22,111 nucleotides of DNA from Candidatus Uhrbacteria bacterium RIFOXYB12_FULL_58_10 (GCA_943357275.1 CALRGL010000006.1:1-22111); one strand, 5' to 3'; numbered from the stretch's first letter, positions 6,199 to 13,412 are shown. The notes: a model not told the origin generated them from the sequence alone. Translations and numbers: made by a program.

Positions 6199-7539
6199 AT
6201 GTTAGACCAAGCAAAACGTATTCACATGATCGGCATCGGCGGAATCGGTTTATCCGGTTTGGCCAAGCTTCTTTTGGCTCAAGGAAAGATTCTCACAGGA
6301 TCAGATTTGCAAGAAACACCGATCACCAAAGATTTAGAAAAACGCGGAATCAAGATTCACTACGGACATCACTTGGTGAACTTAGATCAGGATGTGGATT
6401 TGGTCATTTATTCCTCCGCCGTTCCTGAAACCAACATTGAACGATCCTGGGCAAAAGAACGAGGAATTCCCGAACGAACCTACGCGCAAGCTCTTGGTGA
6501 ATTCTCACGTCAGTATTCCACGATCGTTGTTACTGGAACTCATGGGAAGAGTACTACCACCGCCATGCTTGGACTTATTTTGGAAGCCGCTGGTTATGAT
6601 CCGACTGTCTTGGTCGGTTCGCTTGTTCCAAGTTTTAAAGATGGAAACATTCGTATCGGTAAGAGTCGATTCTTTGTTGTAGAAGGATGTGAGTACCAGG
6701 CAAACATGTTGAATCTTCATCCTGAGTCGATCGTGCTCACAAACATTGAAATGGATCATCCAGATTTTTATCGTGACATTGATCACGTGCGTGGAACCTT
6801 CAAAGAATTTGTTGATCGATTATCTGGCGATGGACTGGTTGTGATGAATGCGGATGATCTTGAATCTCGTAAACTCATTTCTGATCGATCGGTGACATTT
6901 GGGTTTGATCAAAGCGCTCAGTACCGATTGGTTGGAAACGATGTTTATCGAAAAGAAGACGGGGAGACATCGATTGGATCGTTCACACTCAAGATTCCTG
7001 GCGATTTTAATAAACACAACGCGCTTGCTGCTACGACTGCCGCAATGGAACTAGGTATTCCATTTGAAATTTGCAAACAAACCATTGAGTCGTTCACTGG
7101 AGTTTGGCGACGCTTTGAACATGTTGGCATGTTCGGCGAGGTGGAAGTGATTTCAGATTACGGACATCATCCAACAGCCATGCTTTCAACGGTTGAAGCA
7201 GCACAAGCGTTTTATCCAGATCGAAGAATTGTCTTGGTATTTCAGCCACACCAGCACGCACGAACAAAGTCTCTCTACCACGAGTTTGTGCAGGCGTTTT
7301 CCAAAATGACCGTGCCAACAATCTTGGTTGAGGTGTACGACGTTGCTGGTCGTAATGAAGACCAGTCGATCTCATCGAATCAGATTGTTCAAGAAGTTGC
7401 GCGAGAGAACTTGGTCTTTGCAAAAGATTTGGACGAAGCGGAAACAATGATTCGAGAAACCGTGAAATCAAACGATTTGCTCATCGTAATGGGAGCAGGG
7501 GATATTGATTCGGTGGCAAGAAAACTAGTAAAGGGTTGA
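6199..7539 (+). CDS. murC: UDP-N-acetylmuramate--L-alanine ligase (Mur ligase)
   Basis: MurC joins L-alanine to UDP-MurNAc with ATP, the first amino-acid step of peptidoglycan precursor synthesis in the cytoplasm. At 446 residues it is slightly shorter than the E. coli protein. The N-terminal nucleotide fold starts HMIGIGGIGLSGLA (9-22). The ATP P-loop is GTHGKSTTT (113-121), with Ser where most MurC proteins have Thr. Next come EGCEYQANMLNL and TNIEMDHPDFY (162-191), then YGHHPTA and FQPHQHARTKSL in the C-terminal domain. The EGCEY stretch replaces the common EADESDGSF, so Mpl or another Mur ligase cannot be wholly excluded, but neighbouring murB supports MurC. No Shine-Dalgarno is visible. 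A weak TAGAGT (6184-6189) lies 9 bases before the ATG, which would fit a leaderless start. Confidence 0.88.
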   Translation: MLDQAKRIHMIGIGGIGLSGLAKLLLAQGKILTGSDLQETPITKDLEKRGIKIHYGHHLVNLDQDVDLVIYSSAVPETNIERSWAKERGIPERTYAQALGEFSRQYSTIVVTGTHGKSTTTAMLGLILEAAGYDPTVLVGSLVPSFKDGNIRIGKSRFFVVEGCEYQANMLNLHPESIVLTNIEMDHPDFYRDIDHVRGTFKEFVDRLSGDGLVVMNADDLESRKLISDRSVTFGFDQSAQYRLVGNDVYRKEDGETSIGSFTLKIPGDFNKHNALAATTAAMELGIPFEICKQTIESFTGVWRRFEHVGMFGEVEVISDYGHHPTAMLSTVEAAQAFYPDRRIVLVFQPHQHARTKSLYHEFVQAFSKMTVPTILVEVYDVAGRNEDQSISSNQIVQEVARENLVFAKDLDEAETMIRETVKSNDLLIVMGAGDIDSVARKLVKG

Positions 7540-7558
7540 CACAAACCCTTTTTTTCTT
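7531..7558 (+). terminator. Intrinsic terminator of murC
   Basis: AAGGGTT (7531-7537) pairs with AACCCTT (7544-7550) across a 6-base loop and is followed by a T-rich run. The murC TGA (7537-7539) is inside the hairpin. Confidence 0.8.
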
Positions 7559-7564
7559 TAAGTT
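7536..7564 (+). promoter_or_regulatory. Promoter of the PgeF-like gene, overlapping the murC stop and terminator
   Basis: TTGACA (7536-7541) overlaps the murC TGA. The 17-base spacer contains the right arm and T-tract of the murC terminator, and TAAGTT (7559-7564) follows. Transcription would start near 7571, with a leader of about 23 bases holding GGGAGGTG. Confidence 0.5.
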
Positions 7565-7593
7565 TTTCTTGTTCGTTCAACTGGGAGGTGGAC

Positions 7594-8460
7594 ATGAAAC
7601 CCGTGTATCAGAGACAGATCTGCGAAGGATTTCTTGAGATTGCTGTGTATGGAGCTGCGCGCAACTGGCGGTTTGTGGGAGATACAGCTGAGCAGATGGA
7701 TGAAGCCAATCCCGGCATCGTGGAAGCGCTTCAGAAAGTCATGACAAAGCATCGTGTTGAGCGCGCTCTTGTTCCACGACCTGTCTTTGGTACAGAGATT
7801 GTGAACCCCGTTCAGCTTCGTCGTGAGATTTTTCCTCGATTTTTGCGAGGAGCCGAAGGTGACGGTGTGCGATTGAATTTCACAAACGATGCCTACGTGC
7901 TTTCTTCAGCGGATTGTCCGTGCGTTGTCATCTGTGATCCGATCAAAGCGATCGCCATTGGAGTTCACGGCTGTCGTGATGCTCTCTTGGACCGTGGGCG
8001 CATTGCTGGAAAGTCTGGCCGTGAACCCGCTTCTGTTCTCTACAAAGCTATGGAGCTTGCTCGTAATCGCGGATGGGTGAAAACGTCTCCGCTTTCTGTC
8101 TTCATTGCAGCTGGCATTGGCCCGACCATGTTCACACATCCAACGACGCCAACCGTCATGGGAGAAGATGGAATCGAGCGAGTCAACGAATATCAAGAAG
8201 TGAATCGACAACTGATCGACCATCTCTTGAATACGTACGATCAGAAACGATTCAAGATTGTTACAGATCCTGTACAAGGTTCAATCAATCTAGTCGAACT
8301 CATCGTGGCTCAATTTGCCGAGTATGGTGTGACTCGAGATCAAATCGAATGGGATGGTGTGGATACTGCCATGGACAAAGGTCCAGATGGTAAATTTCTT
8401 TATCATTCTAGTCGACGTGATCCAACCAAGCGCAATCTGGTCGTCGTCAAACTTCACTAG
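7594..8460 (+). CDS. Laccase-domain (YfiH/PgeF family) protein, missing one metal ligand
   Basis: A 288-residue member of the multicopper-polyphenol-oxidase-like family (DUF152; YlmD/YfiH/PgeF). Recognisable parts are SSADCPCVVICDP near 104-116 (C108), GVHGCRD near 123-129 (H125), AAGIGPTMF near 172-180 and a C-terminal FLYHSSRRD. The family's first zinc ligand, the His of QVHG, aligns with PVFG (63-66), so Phe stands in its place. In E. coli PgeF is known to guard against serine entering peptidoglycan through MurC, so a place between murC and murB fits a cell-wall editing role, although some family members act on purine nucleosides. The ATG at 7594 is preferred over the GTG at 7588 because GGGAGG lies 5 bases before it. 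It is cytosolic. Confidence 0.78.
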   Translation: MKPVYQRQICEGFLEIAVYGAARNWRFVGDTAEQMDEANPGIVEALQKVMTKHRVERALVPRPVFGTEIVNPVQLRREIFPRFLRGAEGDGVRLNFTNDAYVLSSADCPCVVICDPIKAIAIGVHGCRDALLDRGRIAGKSGREPASVLYKAMELARNRGWVKTSPLSVFIAAGIGPTMFTHPTTPTVMGEDGIERVNEYQEVNRQLIDHLLNTYDQKRFKIVTDPVQGSINLVELIVAQFAEYGVTRDQIEWDGVDTAMDKGPDGKFLYHSSRRDPTKRNLVVVKLH

Positions 8461-8489
8461 AAGAGCATTCGTGCTCTTTTTTCTTTTTT
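8461..8489 (+). terminator. Intrinsic terminator with UUCG tetraloop
   Basis: AAGAGCA (8461-8467), loop TTCG, TGCTCTT (8472-8478), then a T-rich run. It begins at the base after the TAG of the PgeF-like gene and ends within about 7 bases of the first murB ATG. Confidence 0.88.
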
Positions 8490-8495
8490 GTTAGT

Positions 8496-9461
8496 ATGAA
8501 GAAGACTATGCAAGACCAACTCAAACAGCTTTTCGGCGATCGCTTCAAACAAGATGAACCTATGGCGAAATACACCAACTTTCGTATAGGTGGGCCGGCG
8601 AAGTATTTTGTGGAAGTGAAAACCGTGGAGGAATTGAAACAAGTGATTCAACTCGCAAACGAGTATCAAACTCGTTATTTTGTGTTTGGTGGGGGATCGA
8701 ATATGTTTGTGGCGGATAGTGGTTTTGATGGAATCGCAATCAAGATGGCTATGCGAGGGACAGTGATCGACGGAAATCGTATGAAAGCTGAAGCTGGTGT
8801 TTTGTCTGCTGGACTTGCGCGAGCCACAGCAAAAGCAGGACTCGCTGGATTTACTTGGGCAATTTCTTTGCCTGGGACAATTGGTGGAGCTGTTCGAGGA
8901 AATGCTGGATGTTTTGGTGGGGAAATAAAAGATAATCTTGTTGAAGCAGAATTGTTGAGAGATGGGGAGGTTGTGACAGTTCCTGTCAGTGAGTTACAAC
9001 TTGGTTATCGAGAATCTGCTTTAAAACATTCAAACGATATTCTTTTGTTAGCCACGTTTGAATTTCAACTTGGCGATCCAGAAATACTTCTCGCAGAACT
9101 AGATACAAAACTTGCTTCACGCAAAGCTTCTCAGCCACTGGATGCTGGTTCAGCTGGATGTACCTTCAAAAACTACGAAATTTCTTCAGACGAGGACTTG
9201 CAACGAATTGCTCTTAAACTCGATTTACCTGTAGAGGTGGGAGCAGCCCGTCGTATTCCGGCGGGCTGGCTCATCGACAAAGCTGAACTCAAAGGCTTTC
9301 AGATCGGTGACGCACAGGTAAGCGAGAGACATGGGAATTTCATTGTAAATAAAGGTCATGCAACTGCCGACCAAGTGAATCAAGTTATTAGCGTGATCAA
9401 AACTCGTCTTCGAGATCAGTATGGGATACAATTAACAGAGGAAGTTCAATATATCGATTAA
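8496..9461 (+). CDS. murB: UDP-N-acetylenolpyruvoylglucosamine reductase
   Basis: MurB reduces UDP-GlcNAc-enolpyruvate to UDP-MurNAc with FAD and NADPH, supplying the substrate for MurC. The protein has 321 residues. FAD-binding hallmarks are YTNFRIGGPA near 26-35, FGGGSNMFV near 64-72 and LPGTIGGAVRGNAG near 125-138, followed by GYRESALK. The proton-donor loop reads SAGCTFKN near 219-226, with Cys where E. coli has Ser229; Cys variants are known in this family. The start is uncertain: ATG at 8496 lies almost on the preceding terminator, while ATG at 8508 lies 10 bases after a -10-like TAGTAT (8492-8497), which would fit a leaderless mRNA. There is no Shine-Dalgarno at either. If 8508 is correct the protein loses four residues. 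Confidence 0.94.
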   Translation: MKKTMQDQLKQLFGDRFKQDEPMAKYTNFRIGGPAKYFVEVKTVEELKQVIQLANEYQTRYFVFGGGSNMFVADSGFDGIAIKMAMRGTVIDGNRMKAEAGVLSAGLARATAKAGLAGFTWAISLPGTIGGAVRGNAGCFGGEIKDNLVEAELLRDGEVVTVPVSELQLGYRESALKHSNDILLLATFEFQLGDPEILLAELDTKLASRKASQPLDAGSAGCTFKNYEISSDEDLQRIALKLDLPVEVGAARRIPAGWLIDKAELKGFQIGDAQVSERHGNFIVNKGHATADQVNQVISVIKTRLRDQYGIQLTEEVQYID

Positions 9462-9480
9462 GAGACTTACAAAAAACACT

Positions 9481-9828
9481 ATGCGAATCACAATGCTTAA
9501 GGCTACGAACATGGAAATGACGGATGCAATTAAGGCTCATGTTGAGAATCGTGTTGAATCCTTATCAAAACTCTGCGAAGAATTTGATCCAGCGGATGAA
9601 ATGCGTGTAGAAGTGGGAAAGTCTTCAAAACATCATGCCAAAGGTCCTTATTTCTTTGCGGAAATGCATTTAGCTGTTCCAAAAACAGTCTTGCGTACGG
9701 TTGTCGAAGATGAAGACCTCTATAAAGCAATTGATACGGCCCGTGATCAAATCCGACGCCAACTAACAGATTACAAGGAAAAACTTGATGATAAGTCTCA
9801 GCGCGGAGGACGACCAGACAAAGAATAA
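9481..9828 (+). CDS. hpf: Short ribosome hibernation promoting factor (HPF/RaiA family)
   Basis: A 115-residue protein with the HPF/RaiA fold: an N-terminal strand and helix (ITMLKATNMEMTDAIKAHV), a central strand pair, and the closing LYKAIDTARDQIRRQL helix near 80-95. Proteins of this family bind the 30S subunit at the decoding region and silence ribosomes in resting cells. It lacks the C-terminal dimerisation domain of long HPF, so it belongs with the short forms (HPF/YfiA) in length. The basic tail after residue 96 is polar and probably flexible. It starts 19 bases after the murB stop with no Shine-Dalgarno and no visible promoter, so it is probably co-transcribed with murB, and it has its own terminator. 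Confidence 0.88.
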   Translation: MRITMLKATNMEMTDAIKAHVENRVESLSKLCEEFDPADEMRVEVGKSSKHHAKGPYFFAEMHLAVPKTVLRTVVEDEDLYKAIDTARDQIRRQLTDYKEKLDDKSQRGGRPDKE

Positions 9829-9834
9829 TGAGGA

Positions 9835-9865
9835 TCGGTCCGGCATAGCTGGATCGGTTTTTGTT
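9835..9865 (+). terminator. Intrinsic terminator of murB-hpf
   Basis: CGGTCCGGC (9836-9844) pairs with GCTGGATCG (9848-9856), including two G-T pairs, with a 3-base loop, and TTTTTGTTT follows. Confidence 0.7.
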
Positions 9866-9867
9866 TC

Positions 9868-9896
9868 TTGATTTCTTAGACGAAAACGGCCATAAT
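9868..9896 (+). promoter_or_regulatory. secA promoter
   Basis: TTGATT (9868-9873), 17 bases, then CATAAT (9891-9896). It begins directly after the hpf terminator T-tract. The expected leader is about 20 bases and has no Shine-Dalgarno. Confidence 0.5.
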
Positions 9897-9922
9897 GCGG
9901 CACATAACCTTACTGACGATCT

Positions 9923-12727
9923 ATGAGCAAAGTCTTAAAACTCCTTTTCGGTGATCCAAACAAAAAGCTTTTGAATGAACTTCAAAAAGAAGCTAATGCG
10001 ATTACGGCGCTTGAGCCAAGCATGGCGTCTCTTTCTGATGAAGCTCTAAAAGAAAAAACAGCGGAATTCAAAAAACGTCTTGAACAAGGCGAATCTTTGG
10101 ACTCTCTGTTGAACGAAGCGTTTGCGGTTGTTCGTGAAGCTTCCAAACGCACACTTGGTCAACGTCACTTTGACGTGCAGTTGATCGGTGGACTCGTTTT
10201 ACATCGAGGACAAATTGCGGAAATGCGAACCGGAGAAGGTAAGACCCTTACCTCAACACTCGCGCTTTATACAAACGCACTCCTTGGAAAAGGAGCACAT
10301 CTTGTTACCGTCAACGACTATCTCGCAAAACGCGACGCTGTTTGGATGGGTCAGATTTTTCATTTCCTCGGACTCAGTGTTGGAGTCATTCAGCAGTTTG
10401 ATTCTTATTTATACGACCCAACATACAAAGCCATTCAGGAACACACAGACGTTGCATCAGAATCTAAAGAAGAAATCGAAAAAGAATCGTTCCAAGTGCA
10501 CGATGAATTTTTGCGACCCTGTACACGACGAACAGCCTTTGAAGCAGACATCACCTACGGAACAAACAACCAGTTTGGTTTCGACTACTTGCGCGATAAC
10601 ATGGCGCCTGACTTTTCTCAGACTGTGATGCGAGGCATGCCCTACGCGATTGTCGACGAAATCGATTCTATCTTGATTGACGAAGCACGCACACCGCTTA
10701 TCATTTCCGCGGCAGCAGAAAAATCAAACGAGCTTTACTATCGATTCGCGGAAATCGCTGCAACCTTGAAGGCTGATGAGCACTTTAATGTGGATGAAAA
10801 GATGCGAACGGCTATTTTGACAGAAGCGGGAATTGAATATATTGAAAAGCAACTTGGCATCGAAAATTTGTATGCAGTTGATCAAGGACAATATCAACGC
10901 TATGCAGACACAGCTCTTCGTGCACAGGCAAACTATCAAAAAGACGTGCACTACATTGTGAAAGACAATGAAGTGATTATTGTTGACGAGTTCACAGGAC
11001 GCTTGATGCCTGGTCGACGTTTTTCAGAAGGGATCCACCAAGCGATTGAAGCAAAAGAACACGTAGAAATTCAACGTGAAAGCGAAACGCTTGCAACCAT
11101 TACCTTTCAAAACTTGTTCCGCATGTATGGCAAGCTCGCCGGAATGACAGGAACCGCTTCAACCGAGGCAGAAGAATTCGCGAAGATTTATTCGCTTGAG
11201 GTTGTTGAAATTCCAACGAACAAGCCAGTGATGCGTCTTGATCGTGGAGATAAAGTTTTCAAAAACGAACTTGGAAAATACACCGCAGCGATCGCAGAAA
11301 TCAAAGCCATGCACGAAAAAGGCCAGCCTGTTTTGGTTGGTACAGCATCGGTTGAGAAAAACGAATTGTTGCACGAGTTGTTGAAGCGTGAAGGCGTGCC
11401 TCATGAAATTTTGAACGCAAAAAACCACGAACGAGAAGCGGAGATTATCGCGCAAGCTGGTCGAGTGGGAGCGGTGACGCTTGCTACAAACATGGCAGGA
11501 CGTGGTGTGGACATTAAGCTTGGTGGAAATCCAGTTAATCCAGAAGAAGAACAACGCGTAAAAGAACTCGGTGGATTATTTGTGCTTGGAACGGAGCGTC
11601 ACGAATCACGTCGAATCGACAACCAGTTGCGTGGTCGATCTGGACGACAAGGAGATCCAGGTCTAACACAGTTTTATATTTCCATGGAAGACGATTTGAT
11701 GCGCATCTTTGGAACCGATCGTGCAAAATCCATGATGGATCGTCTTGGTATTCCAGACGACATGCCGATTGAAAACGGACTCATCACAAGCGCGGTAGAA
11801 AAAGCACAGATGCGAGTAGAAGGACATCACTTTGATTCACGCAAACATTTGCTTGAGTACGATGATGTTTTGAACAAACATCGTGAGGTGATTTACGCCC
11901 GACGGTTGGAAGTGCTTGAAACGTTTGATAAGGAACCAGAAAAATTGCGTGAACGTTTGCTGGATATTGTGGAAGGAGAGGTTGAGCAAGTTGTGTTGTT
12001 TCATACGGGTGAGTTTGTCGAACAAACAAAAGGTGCTGCAAAACCCGCTGTGAACTCTGCTTGGAACGTACAAGAAATTGTTCAAACAGTGCAAACAATC
12101 GTCCCAGTTTCTGAAACACACAAAAAAGAAATCGAAGCCTCTTCAACCGTTCATCTGCAAGATAAACATTCTATTGCAGAAGGACGCACAAAGATCATCG
12201 AAACAATCATGAAGGTGATTAGCGAACATTACGACGGGCTCAAGCAATACCTTCCTGATCCAAAAGAATTACACCTCGTTGAGAAAGCGGTAGTCATTCG
12301 CGCCATCGACATGCTCTGGATCGACCACCTGGAAGCCATGCGAGCCCTTCGCACAGGAATCGGTTTACAAGGCTACGGTCAACGTGACCCACTCATCGAA
12401 TACAAACGTGAAGGCTTCAACATCTTCCAAAGTCTCCTCGGCTCTATCAACCAAGAAATCACCTATACCTTCTTCAAATACGCCCACCACGCCGTAGACA
12501 TGAAGGTTCAAGCAGAACTCAGCAAGTCCTTGTTGAATCGAGTCGGAGTGACCATGGAAGGGGCAGTAAAAAGTGAGTCCGAAAATCTCCCCACTTCCCA
12601 AGCCTTGCCTGCCGGCAGGCAGGGGGGGATCAAAGGGGGGTTGCCGTCTTCAGATGAAAAAGCAGGACGCAACGAACCTTGTCCTTGTGGAAGCGGAAAG
12701 AAGTTTAAGAAGTGTCATGGGGCTTAA
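9923..12727 (+). CDS. secA: Protein translocase ATPase SecA
   Basis: SecA pushes unfolded secretory proteins through SecYEG using ATP and acts at the inner face of the membrane. At 934 residues it is close to typical size. Walker A is MRTGEGKT (101-108); ITYGTNNQFGFDYLRDNM is at 210-227; the Walker B region VDEIDSILIDEARTPLIIS is at 244-262; NMAGRGVDIKLGG and the QLRGRSGRQGDPG motif VI lie in the second motor domain. Between GLSVGVI and the ITYGTNN motif there are about 40 extra residues (158-203) compared with common SecA proteins. The C-terminal SEC-C zinc motif is intact (C920, C922, C931, H932) and is joined by a linker that includes residues encoded by a palindromic repeat (about 893-913). 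No Shine-Dalgarno is visible. The next gene starts one base after the stop. Confidence 0.97.
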   Translation: MSKVLKLLFGDPNKKLLNELQKEANAITALEPSMASLSDEALKEKTAEFKKRLEQGESLDSLLNEAFAVVREASKRTLGQRHFDVQLIGGLVLHRGQIAEMRTGEGKTLTSTLALYTNALLGKGAHLVTVNDYLAKRDAVWMGQIFHFLGLSVGVIQQFDSYLYDPTYKAIQEHTDVASESKEEIEKESFQVHDEFLRPCTRRTAFEADITYGTNNQFGFDYLRDNMAPDFSQTVMRGMPYAIVDEIDSILIDEARTPLIISAAAEKSNELYYRFAEIAATLKADEHFNVDEKMRTAILTEAGIEYIEKQLGIENLYAVDQGQYQRYADTALRAQANYQKDVHYIVKDNEVIIVDEFTGRLMPGRRFSEGIHQAIEAKEHVEIQRESETLATITFQNLFRMYGKLAGMTGTASTEAEEFAKIYSLEVVEIPTNKPVMRLDRGDKVFKNELGKYTAAIAEIKAMHEKGQPVLVGTASVEKNELLHELLKREGVPHEILNAKNHEREAEIIAQAGRVGAVTLATNMAGRGVDIKLGGNPVNPEEEQRVKELGGLFVLGTERHESRRIDNQLRGRSGRQGDPGLTQFYISMEDDLMRIFGTDRAKSMMDRLGIPDDMPIENGLITSAVEKAQMRVEGHHFDSRKHLLEYDDVLNKHREVIYARRLEVLETFDKEPEKLRERLLDIVEGEVEQVVLFHTGEFVEQTKGAAKPAVNSAWNVQEIVQTVQTIVPVSETHKKEIEASSTVHLQDKHSIAEGRTKIIETIMKVISEHYDGLKQYLPDPKELHLVEKAVVIRAIDMLWIDHLEAMRALRTGIGLQGYGQRDPLIEYKREGFNIFQSLLGSINQEITYTFFKYAHHAVDMKVQAELSKSLLNRVGVTMEGAVKSESENLPTSQALPAGRQGGIKGGLPSSDEKAGRNEPCPCGSGKKFKKCHGA
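12606..12641. repeat. Palindromic GC-rich repeat translated in the SecA linker
   Basis: TGCCTGCCGGCAGGCA (12606-12621) is a perfect 16-base palindrome. It is followed by G-runs and TCAAAGGGGGGTTG (12630-12643), which matches the repeat in folD on its coding strand. It is read in frame as LPAGRQGG...KGGL in the flexible linker before the zinc motif, where an insertion would be tolerated. Confidence 0.7.
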
Positions 12728-12728
12728 T

Positions 12729-12995
12729 ATGTCCATCATCACAAAGAAAATTCAACCAAAATATTTCGAGGCTATTCTCGCGGGGAAGAAGACGTATGAG
12801 TTGCGACTCAGTGATTTTGAGATTAACGAAGGCGATACGCTTGTCCTCGAAGAATGGGATGGGGAGCCACGAGTCTTTACTGGACGAAAATTGGAAAAGA
12901 CCGTAACTCACGTTGGGAAGTTCAAGATTGATGAACTCTTTTGGCCAGTAGAAGAGGTGATGGAAAAAGGCTTGCAGATCATTTCGATTGAATAA
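12729..12995 (+). CDS. ASCH/DUF3850-like small protein
   Basis: An 88-residue protein resembling the DUF3850 branch of the ASCH superfamily: IQPKYFEAILAGKKTYELR (8-26), then a conserved GDTLVLEEWD (35-44) and FTGRKL (50-55). ASCH/PUA-like domains bind RNA or modified nucleotides; the role of this branch is not settled. The ATG at 12729 is one base after the secA TAA, giving a TAATATG junction. Translation is probably coupled to secA, since no Shine-Dalgarno or promoter is visible. The frame is open upstream inside secA, but that part is shadow sequence. A strong hairpin terminator follows directly. Confidence 0.75.
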   Translation: MSIITKKIQPKYFEAILAGKKTYELRLSDFEINEGDTLVLEEWDGEPRVFTGRKLEKTVTHVGKFKIDELFWPVEEVMEKGLQIISIE

Positions 12996-12996
12996 G

Positions 12997-13032
12997 ACAA
13001 AACCGCTCTCGGAAATTCCGGAGCGGTTTTGT
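12997..13032. terminator. Strong terminator after secA-ASCH, possibly bidirectional
   Basis: The 12-bp stem ACAAAACCGCTC (12997-13008) / GAGCGGTTTTGT (13021-13032) is extended by CGGA/TCCG with one bulged T and loop AAT. U-rich arms on both strands could allow either direction. Confidence 0.8.
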
Positions 13033-13040
13033 GATAGAAT
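13032..13040 (+). promoter_or_regulatory. Possible extended -10 promoter before the palindromes
   Basis: TGATAGAAT, a TGn-type extended -10, is the same 9-mer as at 14358. It lies immediately before the first palindrome, so a transcript from here would start within that palindrome and carry both as hairpins. No good -35 box is visible. Confidence 0.35.
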
Positions 13041-13041
13041 T

Positions 13042-13066
13042 TTGAGGTCACAAATTGTGACCTCAA
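13042..13066. promoter_or_regulatory. Palindrome 1, core GTCACAAATTGTGAC
   Basis: Perfect inverted repeat: 12 bases (13042-13053) pair with 13055-13066 around one central A. The 15-base core recurs exactly in palindrome 2. It could be an operator, or an RNA hairpin with a weak U-tract. Confidence 0.6.
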
Positions 13067-13079
13067 GTTTTGTTGAAAA

Positions 13080-13106
13080 TTGGAAGTCACAAATTGTGAC
13101 ATCCAA
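13080..13106. promoter_or_regulatory. Palindrome 2, same 15-base core, followed by five T residues
   Basis: Arms of 13 bases with one A/A mismatch around the identical core GTCACAAATTGTGAC (13086-13100). The outer arms (TTGGA/TCCAA) differ from palindrome 1 but still pair. The centres of the two palindromes are 39 bases apart. A third TTGTGAC half-site (13110-13116) forms the -35 region of the DUF1653 gene. Confidence 0.6.
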
Positions 13107-13109
13107 TTT

Positions 13110-13137
13110 TTGTGACGTCATTCTATAAATATATTTT
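13110..13137 (+). promoter_or_regulatory. Promoter of the DUF1653 gene, leaderless spacing
   Basis: TTGTGA (13110-13115), 16 bases, TATTTT (13132-13137), then 10 bases to the ATG. The -35 box coincides with a half-copy of the palindrome core, which would let a DNA-binding protein act on this promoter. Confidence 0.45.
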
Positions 13138-13147
13138 GATCAAAGTT

Positions 13148-13369
13148 ATGATCCAACCAGGAATCTACAAACACTACAAAGGGAATCTCTATCAAGTCCT
13201 TACAATCGCCAAGCATAGTGAGACACTTGAGGATTTGGTTGTGTATGAAGCGTTGTATGAAAATGAGATGTCGCAGTTTTGGGTGAGACAGGTTCAGATG
13301 TTTGAAGAAGAAGTTGAAGTTGATGGGAAGAGAATGAAAAGATTTGAGTTTATAAAAAAAGATAAATAA
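13148..13369 (+). CDS. DUF1653 domain protein
   Basis: A 73-residue protein that is nearly all DUF1653: PGIYKHYKGNLYQVL (4-18), AKHSETLEDLVVYEALY (21-37), then FWVRQVQMFEEEV (44-56) and a C-terminal RFEFIKK. The family is widespread and its function is unknown; it sometimes occurs beside or fused to nucleotide- or RNA-related domains. The ATG at 13148 starts directly before the conserved PGIYKHYKG; a GTG at 13112 in the same frame is unlikely because it lies in the regulatory palindrome region. No Shine-Dalgarno is visible. Two shared-core palindromes upstream suggest tight control. Confidence 0.8.
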   Translation: MIQPGIYKHYKGNLYQVLTIAKHSETLEDLVVYEALYENEMSQFWVRQVQMFEEEVEVDGKRMKRFEFIKKDK

Positions 13370-13393
13370 AAAAGAGACCGACGTGGTCGATCT
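13364..13393 (-). terminator. Intrinsic terminator of the 13413 gene
   Basis: On the minus strand AGATCGAC (13386-13393) pairs with GTCGGTCT (13375-13382) across a 3-base loop, with one T-G pair, then CTTTTTTATTT. It overlaps the region just after the DUF1653 stop. Confidence 0.7.
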
Positions 13394-13412
13394 TGTTGAG
13401 GGGGGGATGATG

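Noticed and set aside
7094..7471. Minus-strand open frame of 125 codons within murC
   Set aside because: Fully antisense to a conserved murC region; no ribosome site and no family likeness.
8479..8496. A full promoter for murB between the terminator and its start
   Set aside because: There is a TAGTAT but no -35 box within the allowed distance; noted only as a possible -10 in the murB entry.
11159..11554. Minus-strand open frame of 131 codons within secA
   Set aside because: Shadow of a conserved motor domain, with low-complexity Phe/Cys/His-rich product.
12573..12728. Upstream extension of the ASCH-like gene into secA
   Set aside because: The secA frame is clearly coding here through its zinc motif; the extension is an alternate frame of the repeat region and the domain starts at ATG 12729.
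13042..13106. The paired palindromes as a CRISPR array
   Set aside because: Only two copies with different arms, 39 bases between centres, no unique spacers of constant length and no cas gene.
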